This document shows positions 36,350-45,653 of a stretch of 64,000 bases of DNA, piece by piece. How positions within the stretch are numbered: the first letter of the stretch is position 1; each line of letters begins with the position of its first letter. This stretch comes from Bog-756 sp963839925 (GTDB taxonomy: Bacteria > Actinomycetota > Acidimicrobiia > Acidimicrobiales > RAAP-2), in contig CAWIWV010000001.1 of NCBI GenBank assembly GCA_963839925.1, positions 1,674,001-1,738,000 on the forward strand, given 5' to 3'. The translations under genes and the position numbers were made by a program. The notes beneath the pieces are model-generated. The model ran no database searches, had not been told where the DNA came from, and saw only the letters and a program-made list of their open reading frames with translations.

Positions 36350-38198
36350 ATGTTGGAGCTGATGGCCATCGGGTTCGTCGCCGGCATCGTGGCAGGCATC
36401 TCCCCCTGCATCCTCCCGGTGCTGCCGGTCATCCTGGCGGCAGGCGCCGCTGCGCCGGAACCGGACGCTGTATCCGCGCCGGACGCTGTATCCGCGCCGG
36501 ACGCTGTATCCGCGCCGGACGCTGTATCCGCGCCGGACGCTGCATCCGCGCCGGTCACCGTTTCACCCGGCACCACCCAGACGATCGAGGCCGCGCCCAG
36601 GCGGACCGTCTGGCAGCCGCAGCTCAGACCGATCTCGGTGGTGGCCGGTGTGGTGACGAGCTTCAGCCTGCTCATCCTGGTCGGCTCGGAGATCCTGTCT
36701 GCACTCGGTCTCCCCCAGACTTTCTGGCGCGACCTCGGCGTGGTCGTGCTGGTCGTCGTCGGACTCGGCTTTTTGATTCCGCAACTGGCGGAACTGCTCG
36801 AGCGACCGTTCGCCCGGCTGACCACCCGCCACCAGCCGAGCGGAACCGCCAGTGGCTTCGGCATCGGTCTCGCCCTCGGTTTGCTGTTCGTCCCCTGCGC
36901 AGGACCGATCCTTGCCGCCATCACCGTCGCCGGCGCGACCGGACGAGTCGGTTGGACGGCGGTCTTTCTGACCCTGGCCTTTGCCCTCGGGGTCGCCCTC
37001 CCCTTGCTGGTGGTCGCCCTCGCCGGACGACAGTTGAGCCAGCGAACCAAGGTGCTGCGGGAACACGCCCCCCGGGTCCGCCAGATCAGCGGAGTCGTGA
37101 TCCTGGTGATGGCGATCGCCATCGGGTGCAACGCATTCACCGGACTGCAGAAGGACGTTCCGGGTTATACGAGTGCGCTGCAGAACAGGATCGAAGGAGG
37201 GACCGGGGTCCGATCCAAACTCAACGCCCTCAACGGCAACGTCACCCACGGGAACCTCATGCTGGCCAACTGCAATCCGAAGGCCACCACCCTCATCAAC
37301 TGCGGCGAGGCCCCGAACTTCACCGGCATCACCGCGTGGCTCAACACGGCAGGTGGGAAACCGCTCACGATGGCCCAGTTGCGCGGCAAGGTGGTCCTCG
37401 TCGATTTCTGGACCTACTCATGCATCAACTGCGAGCGCAGCCTGCCTCACGTCGAGGCCTGGTACCGCGATTATGCGAAAGACGGCTTCGTCGTCGTCGG
37501 CGTCCACACCCCCGAATTTCGCGTTCGAGCACGTGGTGTCGAACATCCGAGCTCAGTCGAGATCGCTCGGGGTCGACTACCCGATCGCGGTGGACAACAA
37601 CTACGGGACCTGGGACGCCTACGACAACGAGTACTGGCCCGCGGAGTACTTGATCGACGCCCAAGGCAACGTCCGACACGTCGACTTCGGGGAAGGCGGC
37701 TACTCGGTCACCGAGGGTCTGATCCGCCAGCTGCTCCGCGCTGCCCATCCCTCGACCGACCTCCCGGGGGGGACCAACGTTCCGAACAAGACGCCGAACG
37801 AGGAGCAGAACCCGGAGACCTACGTCGGCTACAAGAACCTGCAGTACCTCGAGCCGGTGAACGACCCGGTCCAGGACCGGCCGTCGCAGTACCAGTTCCC
37901 TTCGTCCCTCCAACTCGGAGGCCTGGGCTGGTCAGGAACCTGGACGGACCACGCAGAAGAGGCAACCGCGGGGGCGAACGCGAAGATGGAGCTCGGGTTT
38001 CTGGCCAAGGACGTGTACCTGGTGCTGGGTGGATCGGGAACCGTTGACGTGTCGATCAACGGCACGTTCACCAAGGCCATCGACGTCGAGGGCGTCCCGA
38101 GGCTCTACACGCTGTTCAGCGCCGCATCCTCCAAGACGGGGACGTTGGAGTTCACCGCTTCCCCGGGGGTGCAGGCCTACGACTTCACCTTCGGGTGA
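36350..38198 (+). CDS. dipZ: DipZ-like CcdA-thioredoxin fusion, frameshifted near 37518
   Basis: A thiol-disulfide redox protein that passes electrons across the membrane. The N-terminal CcdA part has SPCILPVLPVIL and VPCAGPILAAI; a periplasmic thioredoxin domain follows with WTYSCINCERSLPH (CINC motif), then a C-terminal beta-sandwich domain as in mycobacterial DipZ. One extra T in GAATTTCGCG (37517-37519) breaks the thioredoxin domain: the frame before reads GVHTPEF and the frame after continues FAFEHVVSNIRAQ to TGA 38198. Repaired length is about 615 residues. An 18-bp repeat lies in its first loop. AGGAGA precedes ATG 36350. Confidence 0.85.
36463..36552 (+). repeat. Five 18-bp tandem repeats in dipZ
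   Basis: Five contiguous copies of an 18-bp unit (GGACGCTGTATCCGCGCC); the fifth differs by one base (GCATCC). In frame they encode DAVSAP repeats in the hydrophilic loop after the first CcdA helix. Because 18 is a multiple of three, copy-number changes would keep the frame. Confidence 0.95.
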
Positions 38199-38216
38199 GT
38201 TCTGTCACCCGGCTCC

Positions 38217-39107
38217 TCACACCTCAGGTTCGGGGACGTGGAAGTGGGCGTCGCGTAGCTCGAATGCCCGCTTGGTGCCGTGCTCGGCCCGGGTCTTCAC
38301 GAAGTTGAACTCGTCCTCGTCGAACTGCAGGTTGGTGCCGTACGCGTGGAACAGGTAGCCCGACACCTCCCCACCTTGGTAGGCCTGCATCTGCTCCACC
38401 AGACGGAACGCCTCCTTGGCGATGACGATGCCGTCTGCGGGCATCCGGGCGATCTTCCGAGCCCACCAGTCGGCCCGGTCCCCCACCTGCGCGTCGTCGA
38501 CGATCTCGGTGAAGATGCCGTACTGCTCGAGCTCGGCCGCCCGCGGAGTATCACCGGTGAGCAGCAACCTCCGAGCAAGCATCGGACCGAGCCGGTAGAA
38601 GAACATGTGGATCCCGCCGAGCGCGGGCCCGAGGAACCGGGTCGCCGGCATACCGACGACGGTGTCGGCTGCGACCACCGAGATGTCGGACATGAGGGCC
38701 AATTCGAAGCCGCCACCGAGGGCGTAGCCCCGCACTTCGGCCACCGTCACCTTCGGGTAGCCCAGGTAGTCGTGGTAGAACTGAAACGTCTTGCGGTCGA
38801 CCGTCAGACGCCGGCGTTGGCTCGGCCGATGGCTTTTTTTTCCGTTCCCCGATTCGGGTGCCTTCTGAGCCTCGGAGCCGTACCACCCGTAGGCATTTCC
38901 CATGTCGGCCCCGGTGCTGAACACACCTCCCTCACCGCGTAGCACCACGACTTTGATGTCGTCGTCCTCGGCCACCTGATCGAGATACTCCGCCATCTGG
39001 AGACGCATCTGCGGGTCGTAGGCATTGCGGCGGTCCGGGTTGTTGATCGTCACCCACGCGATCCCGAGGTCCCGGTCGAGGTCGAGCAGGACGCGGGGAT
39101 CAGCCAC
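38217..39107 (-). CDS. Enoyl-CoA hydratase/isomerase (crotonase) family
   Basis: A 296-residue crotonase with ITINNPDRRNAYDPQ-like N-terminus, oxyanion-hole segments VFSTGADMGN and GYALGGGFELAL, and FLGPALGGIHMF at the active site. It carries a basic insertion (about residues 80-105, KKSHRPSQRRR) longer than usual. GTG 39107 has AAGGAG 9 nt upstream; ATG 39116 would leave no spacing. It overlaps the end of the acyl-CoA dehydrogenase gene. Confidence 0.88.
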   Translation of the reverse strand: MADPRVLLDLDRDLGIAWVTINNPDRRNAYDPQMRLQMAEYLDQVAEDDDIKVVVLRGEGGVFSTGADMGNAYGWYGSEAQKAPESGNGKKSHRPSQRRRLTVDRKTFQFYHDYLGYPKVTVAEVRGYALGGGFELALMSDISVVAADTVVGMPATRFLGPALGGIHMFFYRLGPMLARRLLLTGDTPRAAELEQYGIFTEIVDDAQVGDRADWWARKIARMPADGIVIAKEAFRLVEQMQAYQGGEVSGYLFHAYGTNLQFDEDEFNFVKTRAEHGTKRAFELRDAHFHVPEPEV

Positions 39108-40428
39108 GGGACCCATCTCCTTGCGACTTCGCCAAGGCCGGCGCGGCGCTCCCGAAGAGGGCGGCGCTTCGTTGCGAGAGTTCTGCGAAGGGGATCCCCT
39201 TGAGCGGATCGGGTTCTCGAGGGAGGCCGAGGACGCGTTCCCCGATCACGTTCTTCTGCACCTCGTCGGTGCCGCCGTAGATCGATGATGCACAGGCGAA
39301 CACCAGCGCCTCGGGATACCGGCCGCTCACGGGTCCGTCGGGATCCCACAGGGTTGCAGCGGGACCGAGGATGTCGCACCCGATCTCTCCGGAGAGCTTC
39401 GCGATCCGACTCTGGGCCAGCTTTCCGAGATTGGCGAATCCACCACCACCCGATTTCGCCGCTTCGGCCACCGACCGCCTCGCCGTCCACTCGCCGGCAC
39501 GGACGTAGGTGGCGAGGTGGGCCAACTTCTGCCGGATCAGTGGATCCTCCGCTCGCCCGAACTCACGGGCGAGCTCGATCAGCTCCTGGAGGGTGAGGAC
39601 CTTGCTGCCGCTCGGCGGCGGCTCCACCTCGACCGCGTCTCCCGCCCGGCGTCCCAGAAAGCCGCCCTTCGGGCCGGCCGGCGGGAACCCGCGCATCATG
39701 CCGCCGGCACCGATCCCGGTTCGCTCGAACATGAGGGTGGTCTGGGTCACCGCCCACCCGTTGTTGAGCCCCCCGATCAGATCGGCGTCATCGACGACCG
39801 CCTCGTCGATGAAGACTTCGTTGAAGAGGGAGTGACCGGTGATCTCGACCAGGGGCCGGACCTCGACGCCAGGCTGTTCGAGAGAGAAGGCGAACCACGA
39901 GATCCCGGCGTGTTTCGCCACTGAGGAATCGGTGCGCGCGAGGAGCATGCCGTGGTCGGCCCCGACTGCCATCGAGCTCCACACCTTCTGCCCGCTCATG
40001 ATCCAGCGATCACCGTCTCGGGTGGCACGGGTCGACAGGGAGGCGAGATCGGATCCGGATCCTGGTTCGCTGAACAGCTGACACCAGGCGTGCTGTCCGC
40101 TGTAGATCGCAGGCACGAACCGCTCGATCTGTTCGGGCGTGCCGTGCGAGAGAATGGTGGGCGCGGCCATCAACAAGCCCAGACCGCCGGGTGCCGGAAG
40201 GGCTCGATGGTCCTCGAAGGCAGAGCGTACGAACGCCGCCGACCGGCGCGAGTAGCCCCGCCCGCCCCAGGCGATCGGAAAGTGCGGGGCGGTCCATCCC
40301 GATGCACCGACGAGCTGCCACCATTCGGCAACCGTCAGACCCGGATCCCAGTTCTCCTCCAACCACTGAGTGACATCGGCACCGAGATCTGCGTCGTCGC
40401 GGCGTTCGGCGGTGGGCGCAGCGGTCAC
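39100..40428 (-). CDS. Acyl-CoA dehydrogenase
   Basis: A 442-residue FAD-dependent acyl-CoA dehydrogenase that introduces an alpha,beta double bond. It shows the family signatures CQLFSEPGSGSDLASL (flavin binding, about 120-140), QKVWSSMAVGADHGML and a C-terminal SIYGGTDEVQKNVIGERVLGLPRE. A long central insertion (RGFPPAGPKGGFLGRRAGDA) distinguishes it from short-chain enzymes. GTG 40428 overlaps the amidohydrolase stop as GTGA. Confidence 0.92.
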   Translation of the reverse strand: MTAAPTAERRDDADLGADVTQWLEENWDPGLTVAEWWQLVGASGWTAPHFPIAWGGRGYSRRSAAFVRSAFEDHRALPAPGGLGLLMAAPTILSHGTPEQIERFVPAIYSGQHAWCQLFSEPGSGSDLASLSTRATRDGDRWIMSGQKVWSSMAVGADHGMLLARTDSSVAKHAGISWFAFSLEQPGVEVRPLVEITGHSLFNEVFIDEAVVDDADLIGGLNNGWAVTQTTLMFERTGIGAGGMMRGFPPAGPKGGFLGRRAGDAVEVEPPPSGSKVLTLQELIELAREFGRAEDPLIRQKLAHLATYVRAGEWTARRSVAEAAKSGGGGFANLGKLAQSRIAKLSGEIGCDILGPAATLWDPDGPVSGRYPEALVFACASSIYGGTDEVQKNVIGERVLGLPREPDPLKGIPFAELSQRSAALFGSAAPALAKSQGDGSRG

Positions 40429-41624
40429 CTCGCGACCTCGTCGAGCGATTCCACACCCAGCAGGTCGAGCGCGTTCAGCCGCATGATCCGTGCGACCTCC
40501 TCGTCGGAGAACGCATGCAGTTCCTTCGCAAAGGCAAGCGGGTCCGCGAGGCCCTCACCGTGGGGCCAGTCGGATCCGAAGAGGATCCGCTCCGTTCCGA
40601 TCAGGTCGGCCAGTCTCACCAGATCCTCTTCGTAGTAGGGGGTGATCCACAGATGCCGACGAATCGTCTCGAGGGGGTCCTCCGCGAATCCGCGTGGGTT
40701 CTGGTTGGCCAGCTTCTTCAGACGCTTCACCAGCACGTGGAGCCAGTCGGAGCCGTTCTCCACGCTGGCGACCCGCAGGTCGGGATGGCGGGTGAAGACC
40801 CCGTGCACGACCAGGCTCCCGATGGTGTCGTGAATCGCCCGGTCCGAGACCACCAACCGGGAGAGCACGTCGATGGCCCGGAACGCCTCGAAGTGGTCGT
40901 CGGCTCCCCATGCACCTGCGAACATCTCGTACCCGCTGTCCCCCAGGTGGAAGGCGACCGGGATACCGGCCTCGCTCAACCTGGCCCAGACCGGATCGTG
41001 TGCAGGGTCACCGAACGAACGGCCCTTGCCGTCGACGGTCGGCACCGGTGCGGGGCGGAGGTGCACGATCCGCGCATCTCTCTCGACCAGCAGATCGAGC
41101 TCGGCCATCGCCGCCTCCGGATCGGCCAGCGAAAGCATGGGGATGCCGATGATCCGGTTCTGATACGAGTAACCCCAGTCCTCGTCCAGCCACTGGTTGA
41201 AGGCATGCAAGGTCGCCATCGTTGCCGGAATGTCCTCGCGCAGTGCCTGCTCCAGACCGCACGCGAGCGTCGGGAACATCAGAATGGCGCCCAGTCCCTG
41301 CTCGTCCATGATCCTGATCCGAGCCTCCCGGTCTCGGTACTCGGGATGGATCGGCTCGACCTGCGAGAGCGAACGGGGATCCACCCCTTCCGGAATCTGT
41401 CCACGGAAGAGCAGATCGAGGCATCCGGGCACGATCACCGGATCGAAGGTCGGGTTGGGGACGAACTTGAACTTGCGCCCCCCCGCCAGAAGCACCTTGT
41501 GGGTGCCCTGGTCGAGCACCTCGACGCCGCGCCGTTTGAACGCGGGGTCGAGATGGCGGGTACACGAGTCCAACGCCTCGTAATAGTGGTTGTCAGCATC
41601 AATCGGCCGAAGCTCGATCCCCAT
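40425..41624 (-). CDS. Amidohydrolase family protein (COG2159 TIM-barrel)
   Basis: A 399-residue metal-dependent TIM-barrel hydrolase/decarboxylase-family protein. The N-terminal metal site is variant (PIDADNHYYEAL), HLGDSGYE and VHGVFTRHPDLRVASVENG supply mid-barrel residues, and ILFGSDWPHGEGLADP carries the catalytic Asp region. Such enzymes cleave C-C or C-N bonds of ring-derived acids. ATG 41624 follows GGAGAGGGT closely. It heads an operon with the dehydrogenase and a crotonase. Confidence 0.85.
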   Translation of the reverse strand: MGIELRPIDADNHYYEALDSCTRHLDPAFKRRGVEVLDQGTHKVLLAGGRKFKFVPNPTFDPVIVPGCLDLLFRGQIPEGVDPRSLSQVEPIHPEYRDREARIRIMDEQGLGAILMFPTLACGLEQALREDIPATMATLHAFNQWLDEDWGYSYQNRIIGIPMLSLADPEAAMAELDLLVERDARIVHLRPAPVPTVDGKGRSFGDPAHDPVWARLSEAGIPVAFHLGDSGYEMFAGAWGADDHFEAFRAIDVLSRLVVSDRAIHDTIGSLVVHGVFTRHPDLRVASVENGSDWLHVLVKRLKKLANQNPRGFAEDPLETIRRHLWITPYYEEDLVRLADLIGTERILFGSDWPHGEGLADPLAFAKELHAFSDEEVARIMRLNALDLLGVESLDEVAR

Positions 41625-41729
41625 ACCCTCTCCGTTCGCGCTCCGTTCGCGGCGCTCGGTCACCCCATCCGCGACCCCATAAAGCTTAAGACCTTTCTGA
41701 GCGGGGGGCAATCGGCCGACGGGCGAGGA

Positions 41730-42512
41730 CTACCCGAGTCGCTGGAGGTGTCCGCCGATATCGGGGTACCGCTTGGTATGGGCTCCGCCGTCCGCAAGAT
41801 AGAGAGAGCCGGAGATCGCACGAGCCTCGTCAGACGCGAGAAAGGTCACCAGGCCGGCGATGTCCTCGGGCGTTGCAGCCGTTCCGAGGGGGGCGTTCTC
41901 GATGAAGTCGTCCACGATCGCAGGCAACAGCCACATGTCCTCGGTGAGGCCGGTCTTGACCAGCCCGGGACCGACCGCGTTGACGCGGATTCCCTGCGGC
42001 CCGAGCTCCATCGCTGCCACATTGGCGAGCATGACCAGCGCCGATTTCGAGCAGCAGTAGGCGCTCATCCCAGCAGCCGGCTGGACCGCGTTCAGGCTCG
42101 CGGTCAGCACGATCGATCCACCGCGACCCATCTTCGGCGCGGCGTATTTGATCGCAAGCAGCGGACCGAGCAGGTTGACTTCGATCACCCGCATCCATTC
42201 CGCCACGTCGGTTTCGACGATGGACGACCAGCTTCCGATCCCGGCGTTCGCGAAGACGACGTGCAGCGCTGCAAACCGTTCGATCGTCGCCTCGACCAGA
42301 CCTTGGACGTCCGACTCGGATCGCACGTCGCAGGCATGGATGCCGACCGCATCACCGAGTTCCCGCGCCAGCGCGGCGAGACCTTCCTCATCGAGGTCGG
42401 CGACCATCACGTTGGCCCCCTCTTCGACGAACCGTCGTGTGGTTGCGAGGCCGATCCCCGAGGCTCCGCCGGTGACGATGGCCACTCTCCCGCTCAGACG
42501 CTCGGACGCCAC
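41730..42512 (-). CDS. Short-chain dehydrogenase/reductase (SDR)
   Basis: A 260-residue classical SDR oxidising or reducing a hydroxyl/keto group with NAD(P). TGGASGIG binds the cofactor, NAGIG follows, and the catalytic set is Ser in VLTASLN, Tyr and Lys in SAYCCSKSA; VADLDEEG after beta-2 suggests NAD(H). GTG 42512 is chosen; an in-frame TTG at 42521 is possible. A TACGTT -10-like box lies 7 nt before the GTG. Divergent from the GntR regulator, which may control it. Confidence 0.9.
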   Translation of the reverse strand: MASERLSGRVAIVTGGASGIGLATTRRFVEEGANVMVADLDEEGLAALARELGDAVGIHACDVRSESDVQGLVEATIERFAALHVVFANAGIGSWSSIVETDVAEWMRVIEVNLLGPLLAIKYAAPKMGRGGSIVLTASLNAVQPAAGMSAYCCSKSALVMLANVAAMELGPQGIRVNAVGPGLVKTGLTEDMWLLPAIVDDFIENAPLGTAATPEDIAGLVTFLASDEARAISGSLYLADGGAHTKRYPDIGGHLQRLG

Positions 42513-42533
42513 GGCGCTCAACGTACCAGTTCA

Positions 42534-42591
42534 CCATTTCGTCGGACCATTTCGGAGGTATATTTCATGTACATGTTTCATCTCGAAATGG
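42534..42591. promoter_or_regulatory. Operator-like cluster between SDR and GntR-family genes
   Basis: The short divergent intergenic region carries two direct copies of CCATTTCG (42534-42541, 42547-42554), an inverted copy CGAAATGG (42584-42591), and a perfect 10-bp palindrome CATGTACATG (42566-42575). Such symmetry next to a GntR/FCD gene suggests autoregulation and control of the SDR gene. Confidence 0.6.
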
Positions 42592-42628
42592 CAATCCCCG
42601 CCGAATCGTTCGGATAGATGACCGACGA

Positions 42629-43411
42629 ATGACTGGAGCGCAGCGCGTGGCCGTTGGGAAGAAGGGCAATCTCGTGCAACGCGAGAAACCGCAGCAGATT
42701 GCCGACGAGTTGCGAGGCCTCATCGTCAACGGGGAGCTCTCCGACGGTACGTCCCTCGGGCGTGAACCCGACCTCGTCGAACAGTTCGGAGTCTCTCGTC
42801 CCTCGCTCCGCGAAGCACTGCGAATCCTCGAGACCGAAGGGCTCATCAGGGTGGTGCGGGGCCTCCACGGTGGTGTCGTGGTCCAGTCACCGGACCACCG
42901 GATCCCCGCCCGGACGGCGGCTTTGGTGCTCCAGTCGCGCAACGTCCCGCTCGCCGACGTCTTCGAGGCCCGCAGCATGCTGGAGCCTCTGGCGGCCAAG
43001 GCTGCAGCGACATCCCGCCGGCGGAAATCGGCGGCGGCCCAGCTCCGTGTCCTCATCGAAGAAGAGCGCGCCTCCCTCGACGACCCGGAGCTGTTCGGAG
43101 AGGCGAACGTCCGCTTCCACCGTCGGCTGGTGGAGCTGGCAGGCAACCAGACCCTCGGCATCCTGAGCGAGATGCTCGACGAGATCGTGCTCCGAGCGGT
43201 CACTGCAGTGAGCAGCGGCGAGGACATCGTCGGTTCGATCGCGACTCGTCGGCGCGGGATCAAGTCGCAGGAGCATCTCGCCGACCTCATCGAACAGGGC
43301 AAGGCGGCAGAGTCCGAGGCCCACTGGCGATCACACATGGCCGTCGTCAGTCGCGTGATGCTCGGCCAGGACGCCGAGACGGTCATCGACCTGCTCCACC
43401 ATCAGGACTGA
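42629..43411 (+). CDS. GntR-family transcriptional regulator (FadR/FCD subfamily)
   Basis: A 260-residue repressor-type regulator. The N-terminal winged helix has QQIADELRGLIVNGELSDG and FGVSRPSLREALRILETEGLI; residues ~95-250 form an all-helical FCD ligand domain with likely metal-binding residues in ARSMLEP, NVRFHRRLVEL and EAHWRSHM. FCD regulators bind carboxylates or acyl-CoA-derived ligands, so this is the best local candidate for a regulator of the catabolic island. ATG 42629 is the first in-frame start after an upstream stop. Confidence 0.9.
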   Translation: MTGAQRVAVGKKGNLVQREKPQQIADELRGLIVNGELSDGTSLGREPDLVEQFGVSRPSLREALRILETEGLIRVVRGLHGGVVVQSPDHRIPARTAALVLQSRNVPLADVFEARSMLEPLAAKAAATSRRRKSAAAQLRVLIEEERASLDDPELFGEANVRFHRRLVELAGNQTLGILSEMLDEIVLRAVTAVSSGEDIVGSIATRRRGIKSQEHLADLIEQGKAAESEAHWRSHMAVVSRVMLGQDAETVIDLLHHQD

Positions 43412-43427
43412 AGAAGAGCCTCTTCAG
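43408..43427. terminator. Hairpin between convergent genes, candidate bidirectional terminator
   Basis: CTGAAGA (43408-43414) and TCTTCAG (43421-43427) pair over 7 bp around a 6-nt loop. The hairpin spans the regulator stop codon and ends just before the convergent acyl-CoA dehydrogenase stop. Confidence 0.45.
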
Positions 43428-43428
43428 C

Positions 43429-44589
43429 TCACGATCGAGGGAGGCCGAGTCCGCGCTCGGCGATGATCCTTCGCTGCATCTCGCTCGAACCTCCGTAGAT
43501 CGGGAGCACGATCGAGTGCCGGTATTCGTGGGCGAACTCGCCGTCCGCGGGCGCGGCCGGATGCCCGGCCTCCAGCAGGCCGAGGGGGCCGAAGATGTCG
43601 ACCAGGTCGCCGGCCGCCCTCACTTGGGACTCGGCGGAGAACAGCTTGAACATCGAACCCTCGATCATCGAACGAGAACCTGATGCCTGCGCCCAGAGGC
43701 TGCGGAGACGCAACAAGGACGAGACCTCCCGCTCGATGGCGATACGGGCCAGTCGTTCTCGCACCGAATCGTCCTCCAGCAAACTGGTTCCGTCCGGGGC
43801 TGTGGCCGATCGGGCGGCGCTGACCGCTTCGAGGAACAGCCGCGCCTCTGCTCCGCCCCCACTTCGCTCGAACATCAGGGCGACTCCCATGACGCCCCAT
43901 CCGTCGTCGATCTCTCCGACCCGAGCCGAATCGGGAACGGCCACATCGGTGTAGTAGGTCGCGTTGGTCCGCACGTCCCCGATGGTCCAGATCGGCTGCA
44001 CTTCCACCCCCGGGGCGCCCATCGGAACCAGAAACATGGTGAGTCCGCTGTGCTTGGGGACGTCGGGGTTGGTGCGGGTGAGCAGGAACACGTACTCGGC
44101 TTCGTGCGCCAGCGTCGTGAACATCTTGTGACCGTTGATCACCCAGTCCTCGCCGTCACGAACCGCGGCGGTGGTCGCCGCGGCCACATCCGATCCGCCG
44201 TGTGACTCGGTGTAGCCGAGGCAGATCACCATCTCACCGGCGAGCGCGCGTGGAAGAACGCTCCGCTTCATCTCTTCGGAGCCGGCACGGAGGACGGTGT
44301 TGGCGACGAGCAAGGTCATCCCGAGTCCGTCGGAGGGGATGGCGCGCCGTTCCAGCTCGTCGTCGAGGATGAGCATCTCCCCCGCTCCCTCTTCACCACG
44401 GCCCCCGTACTCGGTCGGCCATCCCCCGCCGAACCACCCCTTGGCACCAAGGGCTCGGTGCAGATCCCAGTCGTGGTTGGTGCCGGTCCGCCTGCAGCGA
44501 TCGAGGAGCTCGGGGGTCACGAAATCGTCCAAGAACGCCGACACCTCCTGTCGAAATCCGGGATGGGCGTCGTCGATGTCGAAGTTCAT
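43429..44589 (-). CDS. Acyl-CoA dehydrogenase (alpha/beta pair, larger subunit)
   Basis: A 386-residue acyl-CoA dehydrogenase. It has the flavin-binding region CLGYTESHGGSDVAAA, INGHKMFTTLAHEAEY, and a C-terminal PIYGGSSEMQRRIIAERGLGLPR. Its ATG overlaps the stop of the neighbouring dehydrogenase as ATGA. Tightly coupled pairs of unequal acyl-CoA dehydrogenases form heterotetramers in mycobacterial steroid side-chain catabolism (FadE26-27, FadE28-29); this pair has the same layout. Confidence 0.9.
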   Translation of the reverse strand: MNFDIDDAHPGFRQEVSAFLDDFVTPELLDRCRRTGTNHDWDLHRALGAKGWFGGGWPTEYGGRGEEGAGEMLILDDELERRAIPSDGLGMTLLVANTVLRAGSEEMKRSVLPRALAGEMVICLGYTESHGGSDVAAATTAAVRDGEDWVINGHKMFTTLAHEAEYVFLLTRTNPDVPKHSGLTMFLVPMGAPGVEVQPIWTIGDVRTNATYYTDVAVPDSARVGEIDDGWGVMGVALMFERSGGGAEARLFLEAVSAARSATAPDGTSLLEDDSVRERLARIAIEREVSSLLRLRSLWAQASGSRSMIEGSMFKLFSAESQVRAAGDLVDIFGPLGLLEAGHPAAPADGEFAHEYRHSIVLPIYGGSSEMQRRIIAERGLGLPRS

Positions 44590-45626
44590 CTCGCGTCACC
44601 TCCCGGCACGAAGGGGCGACCGGAATCGAAGAGGAGTGCGGCCAGACGTCGACACTCGCCGCCCGGATCTCCCCAGAGCAGGGAGTAAGCCTTGGCCTTT
44701 CGGAAGTAGAGCTGGATGTCGTACTCGATCGTGAAGCCGTAGCCGCCGTGATAGTGGAGCGAGTCCCGAGCGACCGAGACCGCCGTCTCGGCTGCGAACA
44801 GCCAGGCCATCGAGGCCAGCACCCGGGCGCCGGAGCGTCCCTCGTCCGCCGCCCATGCGGCCTTGTAGGAGAGCAGTCGGGCACCGTCGACCGCGGTGGC
44901 ATCGTCGGCGAGGCGATGGGAGACGGTCTGGAACGTCCCGATCGGAGCGCCGAACACCTCCCGGGACTTCACGTACTCGACGCCGAGTTCGAGCGCGCCT
45001 GCCGCCACACCGGTGAGCTGCGCCGCGGACAGCACCTTCCAGTCCACGAGCGCCGACTCGAAGGCGGACCGAGCCTCCGCGCCGGAGGCGAGGACACTTC
45101 GGGCTCCCGCTTCGATGTCCCGAAATGCGAGTGGCAGCGATCCCAGGTTCTCGACCCGCTCCGTCGGTGGCGCCGAGGCGACCGCGACCAGATCATCCCC
45201 GTCAAGACCCAGCACCACGTCGGCGATCGCTCCGGCCGGCACCAGATTTCCTCCCGCCACTGTCGGCCCGAGCAGCACGGTGACGATCGCATCTCCGCGA
45301 CAGGCCGCGCCGAGCAGCTCGCTCCCCGAGTCAGCGCAGCGGGCGAGCAGCCGGGCGGCGACCAGCGTTTCGAGCACCGGGGCAGAAGCGAGAGCCGCGC
45401 CGCACTGCTCCGCGACCAGCGAAAGCTGGAAGAGAGCGGCCGACTCGGTGCTCCCTTCGCCGACCGCCATGGATGGCACGCCGAGATCTCTGAGATCACC
45501 CCACAGCTCGGGATCGAACCCCGAACGCTCTGAGGCTCGGACCCGGTCGGCGGTGGACGCGGCACCGAGCAGCGACCGGAGCGCATCGACCAGTTGGCTC
45601 TCTTCCTCTTGGAGGGTCAGGTCCAT
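44586..45626 (-). CDS. Acyl-CoA dehydrogenase (alpha/beta pair, smaller subunit)
   Basis: A 346-residue dehydrogenase-fold protein. The N-terminal half is divergent and lacks the usual flavin-binding TExxxGSD-type motif, whereas the C-terminal helical domain is well preserved (FGAPIGTFQTVSHRLADDA, HYHGGYGFTIEYDIQLYFRKAK). This is typical of the partner subunit in heteromeric acyl-CoA dehydrogenases, where each subunit supplies part of the FAD or substrate site. It follows the Rieske gene after 27 nt. Confidence 0.88.
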   Translation of the reverse strand: MDLTLQEEESQLVDALRSLLGAASTADRVRASERSGFDPELWGDLRDLGVPSMAVGEGSTESAALFQLSLVAEQCGAALASAPVLETLVAARLLARCADSGSELLGAACRGDAIVTVLLGPTVAGGNLVPAGAIADVVLGLDGDDLVAVASAPPTERVENLGSLPLAFRDIEAGARSVLASGAEARSAFESALVDWKVLSAAQLTGVAAGALELGVEYVKSREVFGAPIGTFQTVSHRLADDATAVDGARLLSYKAAWAADEGRSGARVLASMAWLFAAETAVSVARDSLHYHGGYGFTIEYDIQLYFRKAKAYSLLWGDPGGECRRLAALLFDSGRPFVPGGDAR

Positions 45627-45653
45627 CTCACACCCCCGGTCCCGACCATCCGA

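Noticed and set aside
36463..36552. CRISPR array suggested by short regular repeats
   Set aside because: Units are contiguous without spacers, in frame and encode DAVSAP; a coding minisatellite.
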